DNA of 64,000 nucleotides from Rhodanobacter glycinis (GTDB lineage: Bacteria > Pseudomonadota > Gammaproteobacteria > Xanthomonadales > Rhodanobacteraceae): the NCBI RefSeq assembly GCF_900114325.1, contig NZ_FOSR01000007.1, forward strand, positions 141,552 to 205,551, read 5' to 3'. Below, in pieces: positions 42,876-51,762 of this stretch (position 1 is the first letter of the stretch; each line of letters begins with the position of its first letter). The position numbers and the translations under genes were made by a program. The notes beneath the pieces were generated by a model that was not told the DNA's origin, made no database searches, and saw only the letters and a list, made by a program, of their open reading frames with translations.

Positions 42876-43526
42876 ATGAAGACGATCCTGCTTACAGGCT
42901 TCGAACCTTTTGCGGGCGAGACCTTGAATGCCTCATGGGAAGTGGCGCGACGATTGCATGGCACGCTGGCGGAGGATGGTAGCCGTGTGATCGCGATGCA
43001 GTTGCCGTGTGTGTTCGAGCGCGCCTTGCGCGTACTCGAGGAACGGCTGGATTCGCTTCGGCCGCAGACCGCGGTGGCGTTGGGCCAGGCGGGTGGTAGT
43101 CCCTGTGTCCGGCTGGAACGAGTGGCCATCAACCTGGACGATGCCTGCATGGTCGACAACGCGGGTCGGCAGCCGGTCGATGTTCCTGTCGTCCATGGCG
43201 GACCAACGGGCTACTTCAGCGGTCTGCCGATCAAGGCGATGGCGTCAGCCCTACGCAAGGCACACATTCCAGTTTCGGTTTCACACAGCGCCGGCACCTA
43301 TGTCTGCAACCACGTTTTCTACGGATTGATGCATGAGGCTGGTCGCCGCGAGAGCTTGAAGCGCGCTGGGTTCATCCATCTTCCCTACTTGCCCGAGCAG
43401 GCCACGCGCTATCTCAAGGCTCCGGCGATGTCCCTGGAAACCCAGCTGTCGGCCATGCGCTTGGCCTTGCGGGTCGTTCAGACAACCCATAAGGACGAGA
43501 TCTTGTCCGAAGGCACGCTGGATTGA
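42876..43526 (+). CDS. pcp: Pyrrolidone-carboxylate (pyroglutamyl) peptidase I
   Basis: A 216-residue cytosolic C15 cysteine peptidase that removes N-terminal pyroglutamate from peptides. The catalytic triad is Glu81 (LERVAINLDDA), Cys144 (HSAGTYVCNHVFY) and His168 (GFIHLPYLPEQ), with the numbering equal to that of Bacillus Pcp. The N-terminal LLTGFEPFAGETLN is complete, so the enzyme should be active. It lies 84 bp after the M16 gene and ends at a strong terminator. Its place with an aminopeptidase suggests a substrate whose N-terminus is blocked by pyroglutamate. Confidence 0.96.
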   Translation: MKTILLTGFEPFAGETLNASWEVARRLHGTLAEDGSRVIAMQLPCVFERALRVLEERLDSLRPQTAVALGQAGGSPCVRLERVAINLDDACMVDNAGRQPVDVPVVHGGPTGYFSGLPIKAMASALRKAHIPVSVSHSAGTYVCNHVFYGLMHEAGRRESLKRAGFIHLPYLPEQATRYLKAPAMSLETQLSAMRLALRVVQTTHKDEILSEGTLD

Positions 43527-43581
43527 GATGGTTTCCCTTGCGCGGACCAGCATGCATTAGCGGCCTCAGCCAATTTCCCCG

Positions 43582-43612
43582 AGCCGGTTGGCAGTAGCCC
43601 CGGCTTTTTTTT
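43582..43612 (+). terminator. Rho-independent terminator after pcp
   Basis: AGCCGG and CCGGCT form a 6-bp stem with a 12-base loop, followed by eight T (43605-43612). It ends only 21 bases before the aminopeptidase start, so it either ends the operon or attenuates read-through into the next gene. Confidence 0.8.
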
Positions 43613-43633
43613 CAACTACATGTGAAATACACC

Positions 43634-45124
43634 ATGAGCCACTCCTTGAAGATCGAATTGCAACGCATGCCGTCGGATGAACTCCTCCTCCAGCATCAGT
43701 GCGACTGCCTGGTCGTGGGAGTCGGCGTTGGGGCGGATAGCCGGTGGGCGACGGTGCTTACGTTGATCGACCGGGTCGGCGGCGGGTTGCTTACACGGCT
43801 TCGTGACGAGCGCGAACTACCCCGCAAGGTGGGACAGACATTGCTTCTGCATGCTGTGGGTGGTCTTTCCGCCCGGCGGCTCCTGCTGGTGGGTCTTCAG
43901 GATGGCGAATCAAGCACCCCCGCCAAACTCCTGAGGGCGACCCGCGCAGCGGCTGCCGCCATCGAGACCAGTCGGGCGAGGTCGATCGGATGGGCGTTGG
44001 GCGACCCGTCTGAATTGCTGGCGTTGTCGGTGCTGGCACTGCGAGATGCCCATTACCGATGCGACAGTTACCGGCAAGCGGAAGAAGAACCTTTGGAGCG
44101 TACCGTCTGCCTTTTTTCGGCGGCCGATGACGAATCGACCCAGGGTCGCGTGATGCAGGCCCTCGCCATTGCCAACGGGGTGGATCTCGCGCGGGACCTT
44201 GGCAACGCGCCCGCCAATGTTTGCACGCCCGCGTACCTTGGCAACGCAGCGGAAGCATTGGCGCGGGACTTGGCGCTTGAAATCGAGGTTCTTGGTCACG
44301 ACGAGATCAAGGCATTGGGCATGGAGTCCTTTCTGGCGGTTTCCCGAGGCTCCGCGGAGCCCCCTCGGTTGATTGTCATGAACTATCGGGGTGGCCGGGA
44401 TGCGTCCGCACCCATAGCGTTGGTGGGGAAGGGGGTGACGTTCGACTCGGGGGGTATCTCCATCAAACCGTCGGAAGCCATGGACGAGATGAAGTACGAC
44501 ATGTGCGGCGCAGCCAGCGTATTCGGTGTCATGCGCACATGTGCAGAGTTGAAGCTTCCGATCAATGTGGTCGGCGTCATCGTCGCTTGCGAAAACATGC
44601 CAAGCGGCGCTGCGCTCAAGCCGGGGGACGTGATTCGCAGCCTTTCGGGCAAGACCATCGAAGTGCTCAATACGGATGCCGAGGGTCGGCTGATCCTGTG
44701 CGATGCGCTTACCTACGTTCAACAACGCTTTTCCCCTGCGATGACCATCGACATCGCGACATTGACCGGGGCTTGCGTGATCGCCCTCGGGAGGGTCCAC
44801 AGTGGCCTGTATGCCAACGATGATGTTCTGGCCAGCAGCCTGCTCGCGGCTGGATCGAAGGTATGCGATACCGCTTGGAGAATGCCGCTGGACGATGATT
44901 ATCAGGAGCAACTCAAGTCGTCTGTTGCCGATGTCGCCAACATTGGTGGTCGACCAGCAGGGAGCGTTACGGCGGCCTGCTTCCTTGCGCGGTTCGTCAA
45001 AGGCAAGTGGGCGCATTTCGATATTGCGGGTACTGCATGGAAGAGTGGTCCCCACAAAGGAGGTACGGGGCGACCGGTGTCTCTGCTCTCGCAATTCCTC
45101 ATCGATGCCTCGGAAGCGTCGTGA
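43634..45124 (+). CDS. pepA: Leucyl (M17) aminopeptidase
   Basis: A 496-residue two-metal M17 aminopeptidase. The metal-binding segment is GKGVTFDSGGISIKPSEAMDEMKYDMCGAA and the family signature NTDAEGRLILCD; LTGACVIALGRV and the C-terminal WAHFDIAGTAW are also present. The N-terminal macro-like domain includes CLVVGVGVG and GQTLLLHAVGGL. ATG 43634 (MSHSLKIELQRMP) is chosen; a GTG at 43622 is possible. Neither has a ribosome site, and a terminator lies directly upstream, so control is unusual. It would finish degradation after pyroglutamate removal; hexameric M17 enzymes are cytosolic. Confidence 0.94.
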   Translation: MSHSLKIELQRMPSDELLLQHQCDCLVVGVGVGADSRWATVLTLIDRVGGGLLTRLRDERELPRKVGQTLLLHAVGGLSARRLLLVGLQDGESSTPAKLLRATRAAAAAIETSRARSIGWALGDPSELLALSVLALRDAHYRCDSYRQAEEEPLERTVCLFSAADDESTQGRVMQALAIANGVDLARDLGNAPANVCTPAYLGNAAEALARDLALEIEVLGHDEIKALGMESFLAVSRGSAEPPRLIVMNYRGGRDASAPIALVGKGVTFDSGGISIKPSEAMDEMKYDMCGAASVFGVMRTCAELKLPINVVGVIVACENMPSGAALKPGDVIRSLSGKTIEVLNTDAEGRLILCDALTYVQQRFSPAMTIDIATLTGACVIALGRVHSGLYANDDVLASSLLAAGSKVCDTAWRMPLDDDYQEQLKSSVADVANIGGRPAGSVTAACFLARFVKGKWAHFDIAGTAWKSGPHKGGTGRPVSLLSQFLIDASEAS

Positions 45125-45166
45125 GCTCCGGCATTGAACTTCTCACCTCCTAAAAGAGCAGCATAA

Positions 45167-46150
<984 letters not shown>

Positions 46151-46259
46151 TCTGCACGCGCATCGAGCTGGTTGTACGTGGAAGCCTGTACACGTGCTTG
46201 TGGAGCTACGGGTTCGGAGTTTAACGGTGCGCCGGTGCAGCGCCCAAGGACGTTGAGGC

Positions 46260-47165
46260 ATGGAATTCCGCCATCTACGTGCGTTTGTGGCTGTGGCTGA
46301 GGAGCTCCATTTCGCTCGGGCTGCGGAGCGGTTGCATATCGAGCAATCGCCGTTGTCGCGGGCGATCAAGGAGCTGGAGTCTGATCTGGGTGTGCAGTTG
46401 TTCGAGCGCACTACCCGCAGTACCCGGCTCACTTGGGCGGGTCAGGTCTTTCTGGAAGATGTGCGCCGTGTGCGCGCAGCGCTTGACCAAGCCAAGGTCA
46501 ACGTCAAGGCGGCAGCCAATGGTTACCGAGGGGTGCTACGCGTGGCTGTCTCCGACAGCATCGTACCGTCGCGGCTGGCGGCCTTGCTGGCGCAGTGTCG
46601 GGCCGAAGATCCCGAGGTGGAAATCCGCCTGTTCCAGACGCCTCTGGCACGGCAACTCAAAGGGCTGCGCACCGACCTGTACGACGTCGGGTTTGCGCAA
46701 TCCGACGCGGTAGGGGAGGGGCTTGTGGCCGAACCCGTATGGCGCGACCCTCTGGCGGCGGCGGTGCCGGCACGGCACCCGTTGCTCGCCTACAAGCGTA
46801 TTCCGTTGGAGGAAATGCTGCGCTATCCGCTGGTGTTGTGTCACCCGGAGGCATGCGAGGGCTGCGCACGGCAGATCGAGCGGGTGTTGCGTAAGTTGGA
46901 CGCGGAACCGATCGTGGCCGATCGGGTGACCACGCACGACATGCTGCTGGCGTTGGTGGCTGCTGGCTATGGCATCGGTTTGACCAATGCGACCCACATC
47001 GAGGATTTCCGCCACCCCGAAGTCGTGGCCCGGCCATTGGCCGGTCGCGCGGTGATGTTGACGACGTATCTGCTGCGGCCCGACAGTGAGCCATCCGAAC
47101 CGCTGCGGCATTTCATTGAGCGGGTTATGCCCGGATTCGTGGGTTCGCAGGGCGGCAAGGTTTGA
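46260..47165 (+). CDS. LysR-family transcriptional regulator
   Basis: A 301-residue LysR-type regulator. The winged HTH is at the N-terminus (MEFRHLRAFVAVAEELHFARAAERLHIEQSPLSRAIKELESDLGVQLFERTTRSTRLT), followed by the substrate-binding domain (VLRVAVSDSIVPSRLAALL...). A LysR gene before traG is a usual part of Tn4371-like ICEs, so it belongs to the backbone more likely than to the cargo. It precedes the EexN gene, and the 5'-end of traG lies 0.5 kb downstream; it could activate the tra/trb genes. Confidence 0.93.
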   Translation: MEFRHLRAFVAVAEELHFARAAERLHIEQSPLSRAIKELESDLGVQLFERTTRSTRLTWAGQVFLEDVRRVRAALDQAKVNVKAAANGYRGVLRVAVSDSIVPSRLAALLAQCRAEDPEVEIRLFQTPLARQLKGLRTDLYDVGFAQSDAVGEGLVAEPVWRDPLAAAVPARHPLLAYKRIPLEEMLRYPLVLCHPEACEGCARQIERVLRKLDAEPIVADRVTTHDMLLALVAAGYGIGLTNATHIEDFRHPEVVARPLAGRAVMLTTYLLRPDSEPSEPLRHFIERVMPGFVGSQGGKV

Positions 47166-47206
47166 GGAACACTACGTCGTCGAATGCTTGTTGCAGGAGG
47201 TGTCCC

Positions 47207-47452
47207 GTGAACAAGTCCTGTCTCTTGCTGGCAGCGTGCATGTTGGCAGCGTGTGGTAAAGCCACGCCCACCGATACGGTGGACTCGCTGATGGCGCATC
47301 CCGACCGACTGCACCAAGTGGAACGGCAGTGTGCGAACGACGACACGACGATGAGCGCTGCCGAATGCGAAGCGGCGTCCGAAGCGCGGCGCCGTCTTTT
47401 CATGGGTAACGGGCCGAAGTACACGCCTCCGAAGGAGCCGCCGAAGTTCTGA
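47207..47452 (+). CDS. EexN-family entry-exclusion lipoprotein
   Basis: An 81-residue lipoprotein with a short hydrophobic leader and lipobox LAAC before Gly (around residue 17). The mature part has TVDSLMAHPDRLHQVERQC, a second Cys in SAAECEAASEARRRLFMGNG, the EexN pattern. GTG 47207 follows AGGAGG. Entry-exclusion proteins prevent redundant transfer between donor cells. A related protein is encoded at 54919 within the trb cluster; the two share the TVD-x-L...P-x-R-L...C spacing. Confidence 0.85.
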   Translation: MNKSCLLLAACMLAACGKATPTDTVDSLMAHPDRLHQVERQCANDDTTMSAAECEAASEARRRLFMGNGPKYTPPKEPPKF

Positions 47453-47673
47453 TTCCTGGCAAGACGGCCCCGTTTTGACAGCGGATAGCGAATTGCGCCG
47501 CAGCACGCCCCGGCTGGCGGCGTCACCCGCGTTTCGGACGCTTCTTGAATTGTGGCATTTCTGGCCATTTCTACGGCTGAAACGGTCTTTGACCGGGGCT
47601 GGTGACGGCTTCAATTTTCCTGCTCATGCGGCATGTCCCCGCCGTATGAGGCAAGTGAGAATCGGAGGCCGGC

Positions 47674-49671
47674 ATGAACGGGACCAGCGTGGCGTTCGGC
47701 CCGGTGCTGATGGTGTTCGGCGTCGTGGTCGCGGGAATTTGGGGTGCCACCCAATGGACCGCCGCACACCTGGGCTACCAGCTGCGCCTCGGCTCGCCCT
47801 GGTTCGACTGCCTTGGTGTTCCCGTCTATCGCCCGTGGCAACTGTTCCAGTGGTGGTACTGGTACGACGCCTATGCCCCGCGCCTGTTTCTCGAGGGTGG
47901 TGCCATCGCCGCCGGGGGTGGCGTGGCTGCCGCGTTCGTTGCCATCGGCATGTCGGTCTGGCGTGCGCGACAGTCGCGGCTCGTCACCACCTACGGCTCG
48001 GCGCGCTGGGCGGCGGCTCGTGACATCCGCAAGGCGGGGCTCGACAAGCCGGTCGGCGTCGTCCTTGGCCGCTACGACCGCCAGTACCTGCGCCACGATG
48101 GGCCGGAGCATGTCCTCGCGTTCGCGCCCACCCGCTCGGGCAAGGGTGCGGGCCTGGTGGTTCCGACCCTGCTGACCTGGCCGGCCTCGGCCGTCGTCCA
48201 CGACATCAAGGGCGAGAACTGGCGGATCACGGCCGGCTGGCGCACGCGCTTCTCGCACTGCCTGTTGTTCAACCCGACCGATCCGACCTCGGCCGCGTAC
48301 AACCCGCTGCTCGAAGTCCGGCGCGGCGCATACGAAGTGCGCGACGTGCAGAACATCGCCGACATCCTGGTCGATCCCGAAGGGGCGCTGGAGCGGCGCA
48401 ACCACTGGGAGAAGACGTCGCACGCGCTGCTGGTCGGCGCGATCCTGCACGTGCTCTATGCGGGCGAGGACAAGACGCTGCGCGGCGTCGCCAACTTCCT
48501 TTCCGATCCGGCGTGCCCGTTCGAGTTGACGCTGCACCGGATGATGACGACCAGGCACCTGGGCAATGCGCCGCATGCCGTCGTCGCGTCGGCAGCACGC
48601 GAAGTGCTCAACAAGAGCGACAACGAGCGGTCGGGCGTGCTGTCCACCGCCATGTCGTTCCTTGGCCTCTACCGCGACCCCACGGTGGCCGAGGTCACGT
48701 CGCGTTGCGACTGGCGCATTGCCGACCTGATTTCCGCGGAGCATCCCGTCTCGCTGTATCTGGTGGTGCCGCCCTCCGACATCAGTCGCACCAAGCCGCT
48801 GATCCGGTTGATCCTCAATCAGATCGGACGACGCCTGATCGAATCGCTCGACGGCTCCGACGGCATCGTGCGGCGACACACGTTGCTGCTGATGCTCGAC
48901 GAGTTTCCGGCGCTGGGCCGGCTGGATTTCTTCGAGTCGGCGCTGGCGTTCATGGCGGGCTACGGCATCCGCAGTTTCCTGATCGCGCAGTCGCTCAACC
49001 AGATCGACAAAGCCTACGGGCCGAACCACTCGATCCTCGACAACTGCCATGTGCGGGTGACGTTCGCCACCAACGACGAACGCACCGCCAAGCGTGTCTC
49101 CGAAACGCTCGGCACCGCGACCGAACTGCGCGCGCAGCGCAACTACGCCGGACATCGCCTTGCACCGTGGCTCGGGCACCTGATGGTGTCACGCCAGGAA
49201 ACGGCGCGTCCGCTGCTGACCCCCGGCGAGGTCATGCAGCTTCCGCCCGACGAGGCAGTGGTGATGGTCTCGGGCATGGCGCCGATCAAGGCAAGGAAGT
49301 TGCGTTACTACACCGATGCCAACTTCAGGCGGCGCGTGCTGCCGCCGCCGGTCTTGTCGGGCGGTCGCTATGCCGATGTACCGCCATTGCGCTCCGACGA
49401 TTGGAGCGGCCTGGCCATTCCCTCCGTGCCTTTGGCGCCTGCGCTCGCGCCCGTCGGCAGCCATGGGACAGCCGACGAGGGTGGTCTGCGTCGCCAGCCC
49501 GAGCTGGTCGAAGTGGCGATCGGTGTCCCTGAGTCTGACTCGCAGGCCGGCGACCTGGCCTTGCTCGATGACGACGACTTGCCGTTACCGCCGCCTGTGC
49601 AGCTCGATCGACGGCCGCAGCGTGGCGCACGGTTCGCGGCCCTCGACCCTGACGACGGGATCGCGCTATGA
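47674..49671 (+). CDS. traG: TraG/VirD4-type conjugative coupling protein
   Basis: A 665-residue coupling ATPase that links the relaxosome to the mating channel. Two membrane segments lie at about 5-30 and 75-95, followed by Walker A APTRSGKGAGLVVP and Walker B LLLMLDEFPALG. The remaining TraG motifs (HDIKGENW, PSDISRTKPLIRL, SQSLNQIDKAYG) are all present. The C-terminal 100 residues are acidic and Pro-rich. It begins the tra/trb operon, which continues through trbI by a chain of ATGA overlaps. Confidence 0.96.
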   Translation: MNGTSVAFGPVLMVFGVVVAGIWGATQWTAAHLGYQLRLGSPWFDCLGVPVYRPWQLFQWWYWYDAYAPRLFLEGGAIAAGGGVAAAFVAIGMSVWRARQSRLVTTYGSARWAAARDIRKAGLDKPVGVVLGRYDRQYLRHDGPEHVLAFAPTRSGKGAGLVVPTLLTWPASAVVHDIKGENWRITAGWRTRFSHCLLFNPTDPTSAAYNPLLEVRRGAYEVRDVQNIADILVDPEGALERRNHWEKTSHALLVGAILHVLYAGEDKTLRGVANFLSDPACPFELTLHRMMTTRHLGNAPHAVVASAAREVLNKSDNERSGVLSTAMSFLGLYRDPTVAEVTSRCDWRIADLISAEHPVSLYLVVPPSDISRTKPLIRLILNQIGRRLIESLDGSDGIVRRHTLLLMLDEFPALGRLDFFESALAFMAGYGIRSFLIAQSLNQIDKAYGPNHSILDNCHVRVTFATNDERTAKRVSETLGTATELRAQRNYAGHRLAPWLGHLMVSRQETARPLLTPGEVMQLPPDEAVVMVSGMAPIKARKLRYYTDANFRRRVLPPPVLSGGRYADVPPLRSDDWSGLAIPSVPLAPALAPVGSHGTADEGGLRRQPELVEVAIGVPESDSQAGDLALLDDDDLPLPPPVQLDRRPQRGARFAALDPDDGIAL

Positions 49672-50129
49672 GCCAATACCGCCTCAACCTGTTCGTTTCC
49701 ACCGAGCACGCACGGCGGCTCGGTGAGTTGGCCACCAAGAAAGGCGTGTCCAAGTCCTCCATCGTCGCCGCGGCGCTCGCATCCTGGCTGTCGTCCGACG
49801 CCGGCGACCAGCGCGAGGTCGCCATCGCACGCCGACTGGACCGGCTCACCCGCCAGTACGAGCGCCTGGAGCGTGACCAGGCCATCCTGATCGAGACCGT
49901 CGCGCTGTACGTGCGCTACTACCTCACGGTCACGACGCCGGTACCGGAGGCGCACCAGGACGCTGCGCGAGCCCAGGGCAAGGCACGCTTCACGCAGTTC
50001 GTCGAACAGCTCGGCCGGCATCTCCTGCGTGGCCATGGCTTGTTGCGCGACGTGGCGGAGCAGGTCCAGCCCGATACGGCGCGGCGCGAGGCCGCGCCAG
50101 CGGAGTCTATGGAGGGGGGCACGCCATGA
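49668..50129 (+). CDS. CopG/ribbon-helix-helix conjugal transfer protein
   Basis: A 153-residue protein with an N-terminal RHH domain (YRLNLFVSTEHARRLGELATKKGVSKSSIVAAALASWL) and a long helical C-terminus. A CopG-like gene between traG and trbB is standard in Tn4371-like ICEs; it probably regulates the trb operon or takes part in the relaxosome. It overlaps both neighbours by ATGA. Confidence 0.87.
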   Translation: MSQYRLNLFVSTEHARRLGELATKKGVSKSSIVAAALASWLSSDAGDQREVAIARRLDRLTRQYERLERDQAILIETVALYVRYYLTVTTPVPEAHQDAARAQGKARFTQFVEQLGRHLLRGHGLLRDVAEQVQPDTARREAAPAESMEGGTP

Positions 50130-51136
50130 CGGTGCAGCCGCACGAACTGAGCCCGGCGGCGCGTGCGCTCGATCGGCGCGTGCGCATGCTGCGCACGGCG
50201 ATGGGGCCGCTGATCGCCGCTGCGTTGGACGACCCGGACGTGGTGGAAGTGCTGCTGAACCCGGACGGTACACTGTGGATCGACCGACTCTCCACGGGGC
50301 GCGCGCCGACGGGCGCCTCGCTGTCAGCCGCTGACGGCGAGCGTATCATCCGGTTGGTCGCCGCGCACGTACGCGCTGAGGTCCATGCGGGCAAGCCGTT
50401 GTTGTCGGCGGAGTTGCCCGAGACCGGCGAACGCTTCGAGGGCGTGTTGCCGCCGGCGGTGCCTGGCCCGGCTTTCGCGTTGCGCAAGCGCGCGGTCGGG
50501 GTCATCGGCCTGGATCGCTATATCGCGGACGGCATCCTGGGCGCGGAACACGCCGTGTTCCTGCGCCAGGCCATAGGCGAGCGCCAGAACATCCTGATCG
50601 CTGGCGGCACCAGCAGCGGCAAGACCACACTCGCCAATGCCTTGCTCGCGGAGATCGCCGCTACGGGTGATCGCGTGCTTGTGCTCGAAGACACGGTGGA
50701 GCTGCAATGCGCCGCGCGCGACCACGTGCCCCTGCGCACGCTCCCTGGCGTCGTGTCGATGACCGAACTGGTGCGCGCCACGATGCGTCTGCGCCCCGAC
50801 CGCGTGATCGTCGGCGAGGTGCGTGGCGGTGAAGCGCTCGATCTGGTCAAGGTCTGGGGCACCGGCCATCCCGGCGGCATCGCCACGGTCCATGCCGGCT
50901 CGGCGCACGGCGCGTTGCTGCGTGTGGAACAACTGATCCTCGAGGTTGCCGTGACCCCGCCTCGGGCGCTGATCGCCGAGGCGATCAACGTCGTCGTCTT
51001 CATCGCCGGACGTGGCCGCGCCCGGCGCATCCGGGACATCGCCCGTGTCGTCGGTTTCGACACGCGCGGCTACCGGCTCGATCCCGTGGCCGGTGCGTCG
51101 TCTTCCCCGTCCGCCACCCCTGGAGAACCGTCATGA
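50126..51136 (+). CDS. trbB: TrbB secretion ATPase (VirB11-like)
   Basis: A 336-residue hexameric traffic ATPase of the mating apparatus. Walker A is GGTSSGKTTLANAL, the Asp box LVLEDTVELQ, Walker B-like RPDRVIVGEVRGGEALDL and the His box TGHPGGIATVHAGS. All family motifs are intact. ATG 50126 overlaps the CopG gene stop. Confidence 0.97.
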   Translation: MTVQPHELSPAARALDRRVRMLRTAMGPLIAAALDDPDVVEVLLNPDGTLWIDRLSTGRAPTGASLSAADGERIIRLVAAHVRAEVHAGKPLLSAELPETGERFEGVLPPAVPGPAFALRKRAVGVIGLDRYIADGILGAEHAVFLRQAIGERQNILIAGGTSSGKTTLANALLAEIAATGDRVLVLEDTVELQCAARDHVPLRTLPGVVSMTELVRATMRLRPDRVIVGEVRGGEALDLVKVWGTGHPGGIATVHAGSAHGALLRVEQLILEVAVTPPRALIAEAINVVVFIAGRGRARRIRDIARVVGFDTRGYRLDPVAGASSSPSATPGEPS

Positions 51137-51474
51137 CACGAATCTGTCTTTACGACGATCCGTTTTTCCGTAACGCCTGGCTGTGGTTGTTCCTGCTGCT
51201 GATGTGTCTTGCGGCGACGGTAGCGCACGCGGCGGGCTCCAACATGCCGTGGGAAGCACCGCTGCAATCGATTCTCGAATCCATCCAGGGACCGGTCGCC
51301 AAGATCATCGCCGTCATCATCATCATCGTAACGGGCCTCACGCTCGCCTTTGGCGACACCAGTGGCGGCTTCCGGCGGTTGATCCAGATCGTGTTCGGAC
51401 TCTCGATCGCTTTCGCCGCATCGAGCTTCTTCCTGTCGTTCTTCAGCTTCTCCGGCGGCGCGGTGGTGGCATGA
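51133..51474 (+). CDS. trbC: TrbC pilin subunit (VirB2-like)
   Basis: A 113-residue prepilin. A leader helix (LWLWLFLLLMCLAATVAHA) ends at AHAA, and two membrane helices (KIIAVIIIIVTGLTLAFG and LIQIVFGLSIAFAASSFFL) follow, the VirB2/TrbC layout. TraF (28920) may process it. It starts within the trbB stop. Confidence 0.93.
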   Translation: MTRICLYDDPFFRNAWLWLFLLLMCLAATVAHAAGSNMPWEAPLQSILESIQGPVAKIIAVIIIIVTGLTLAFGDTSGGFRRLIQIVFGLSIAFAASSFFLSFFSFSGGAVVA

Positions 51475-51752
51475 GCGAGTCCGTCACTCCCGCCGGCTTC
51501 GCACCTGGATTCGAGGTGCCGCTGCACCGGTCGCTGACCGAGCCGATCCTGATGGGCGGTGCGCCACGCACCGTGGCGATTGCCAACGGCACGCTCGCCG
51601 CGGCCGTGGGGCTGGGTCTGCAACTGTGGATTCCTGGCATCGCGCTCTGGCTGATCGGCCATTCGCTGGCCGTGTGGGGCGCGAAAGTCGACCCGCAGTT
51701 CATGCCGGTGTTCGCGCGGCACCTGAAGCACCGACCGCTGCTGGACGTGTGA
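51471..51752 (+). CDS. trbD: TrbD (VirB3-like) inner-membrane protein
   Basis: A 93-residue protein with the N-terminal FEVPLHRSLTEPILMGGAPR motif of TrbD/VirB3 and two hydrophobic segments (VAIANGTLAAAVGLGLQLW and IPGIALWLIGHSLAVWG). ATG 51471 overlaps the trbC stop; trbE begins 10 bp after its stop. Confidence 0.93.
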   Translation: MSESVTPAGFAPGFEVPLHRSLTEPILMGGAPRTVAIANGTLAAAVGLGLQLWIPGIALWLIGHSLAVWGAKVDPQFMPVFARHLKHRPLLDV

Positions 51753-51762
51753 GGCCGATGCC

